NCBI GenBank assembly: GCA_031556375.1
Contig: JAVBTA010000003.1
Location: 1 to 64,000, forward strand
Direction of reading: 5' to 3'
DNA from: BNXB01 sp031556375
Lineage (GTDB): Bacteria; Bacteroidota; Bacteroidia; Bacteroidales; Azobacteroidaceae
Length of the DNA stretch: 64,000 nt
Below the pieces are notes generated by a model. That model searched no databases and was not told the DNA's origin. It saw only the letters and a list, made by a program, of their open reading frames with translations. This document shows, piece after piece, positions 63,866 through 64,000 of the stretch (position 1 is the first letter of the stretch; every line of letters begins with the position of its first letter). The position numbers and the translations under genes are program-made.

Positions 63866-64000
63866 TTAAGGTTCTAGTTGATTTTCTGCTGTCTCAAAAG
63901 TAATTTTGTAACCACAAGAGCATTTCGTTTGTTTATCGGTGCTAGAATATCCCTTTTGACAAGATGTATCTCCTCCTTGAATTAAATCCAACTCTTCTGC
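63866..64000 (-). CDS. Double-glycine leader peptide precursor, start beyond the window
   Basis: The frame is open from the right edge to a TAA at 63866-63868, giving the last 44 residues. They read AEELDLIQGG, the typical end of a double-glycine leader. A 34-residue core follows (DTSCQKGYSS, TDKQTKCSCG, YKITFETAEN, QLEP), with cysteines at core positions 4, 17 and 19. The short, polar, Cys-containing core next to a SPASM maturase and a C39 exporter identifies a modified-peptide precursor. It is too short for automatic gene callers when cut by the edge. The start codon and promoter are outside. Confidence 0.85.
   Translation of the reverse strand, partial: AEELDLIQGGDTSCQKGYSSTDKQTKCSCGYKITFETAENQLEP

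Overview
The window is about 64 kb from a low-GC member of the Bacteroidota, most likely the order Bacteroidales. The evidence is the promoter pattern (TTTG then TAnnTTTG about 20 bases later, recurring before many genes), the weak ribosome binding sites, the lipoprotein and TonB-receptor gene sets, the ECF sigma/FecR modules, the glycine-lipid acyltransferase pair and the GH76/GH78/GH31 enzymes. Genus cannot be decided from the sequence alone.

Layout. 1-2490: pyridoxal phosphate synthase (pdxS, cut by the left edge, then pdxT) with ilvC in one run. 2505-8142: a palindromic repeat, a cation diffusion facilitator, a glycine-lipid acyltransferase operon (glsA-glsB) on the minus strand, two lipoproteins, a Yip1-type membrane protein and smpB. 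8143-16648: metH, murB, a beta-lactamase-fold phosphodiesterase, uvrA and tRNA-Pro(CGG). 16765-28319: histidine degradation in two minus-strand blocks (hutI-fchA-hutH and hutU-ftcD), with a GH31 glycosidase, an ECF sigma module and an acetyl xylan esterase-type hydrolase between or beside them; the steps from histidine to glutamate and methenyl-tetrahydrofolate are all present. 28446-32348: a second similar sigma module, a secreted endonuclease/exonuclease/phosphatase-fold lipoprotein and cysK. 32530-38015: an ECF sigma, FecR anti-sigma, STN-type TonB receptor and DUF4249 lipoprotein transport operon. 38104-43604: a glycan-related run of HAD phosphatase, GH76, GH78 and a PAP2 phosphatase. 43898-47704: gyrA and a TPR protein. 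47849-49706: a C10 cysteine protease with a small partner protein. 49903-55886: radA, pyrD-pyrK, an XRE regulator with a long AT-rich upstream region, and a YihY/BrkB membrane protein.

From about 55955 to the right edge the character changes. A 23-base fragment of a tRNA 3' end lies just past the yihY terminator. It is followed by strong hairpins and a shortened DUF4099-type gene of the kind carried on conjugative elements. After that comes a tightly packed minus-strand operon for a ribosomally made, modified peptide: a precursor with a double-glycine leader (partly outside the window), a radical SAM/SPASM maturase, a large outer-membrane beta-barrel protein, a C39-peptidase ABC exporter and a short HlyD-type adaptor. 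This looks like an integrated island carrying a peptide natural-product system, and it is the most interesting part of the window.

Most other genes are ordinary core metabolism. Secondary points of interest are a possible small RNA near 54235-54349, dyad operator sites upstream of the XRE gene, a possible antisense promoter next to the DUF4249 gene, an apparently leaderless transporter gene, and a 25-base inverted repeat ahead of gyrA.
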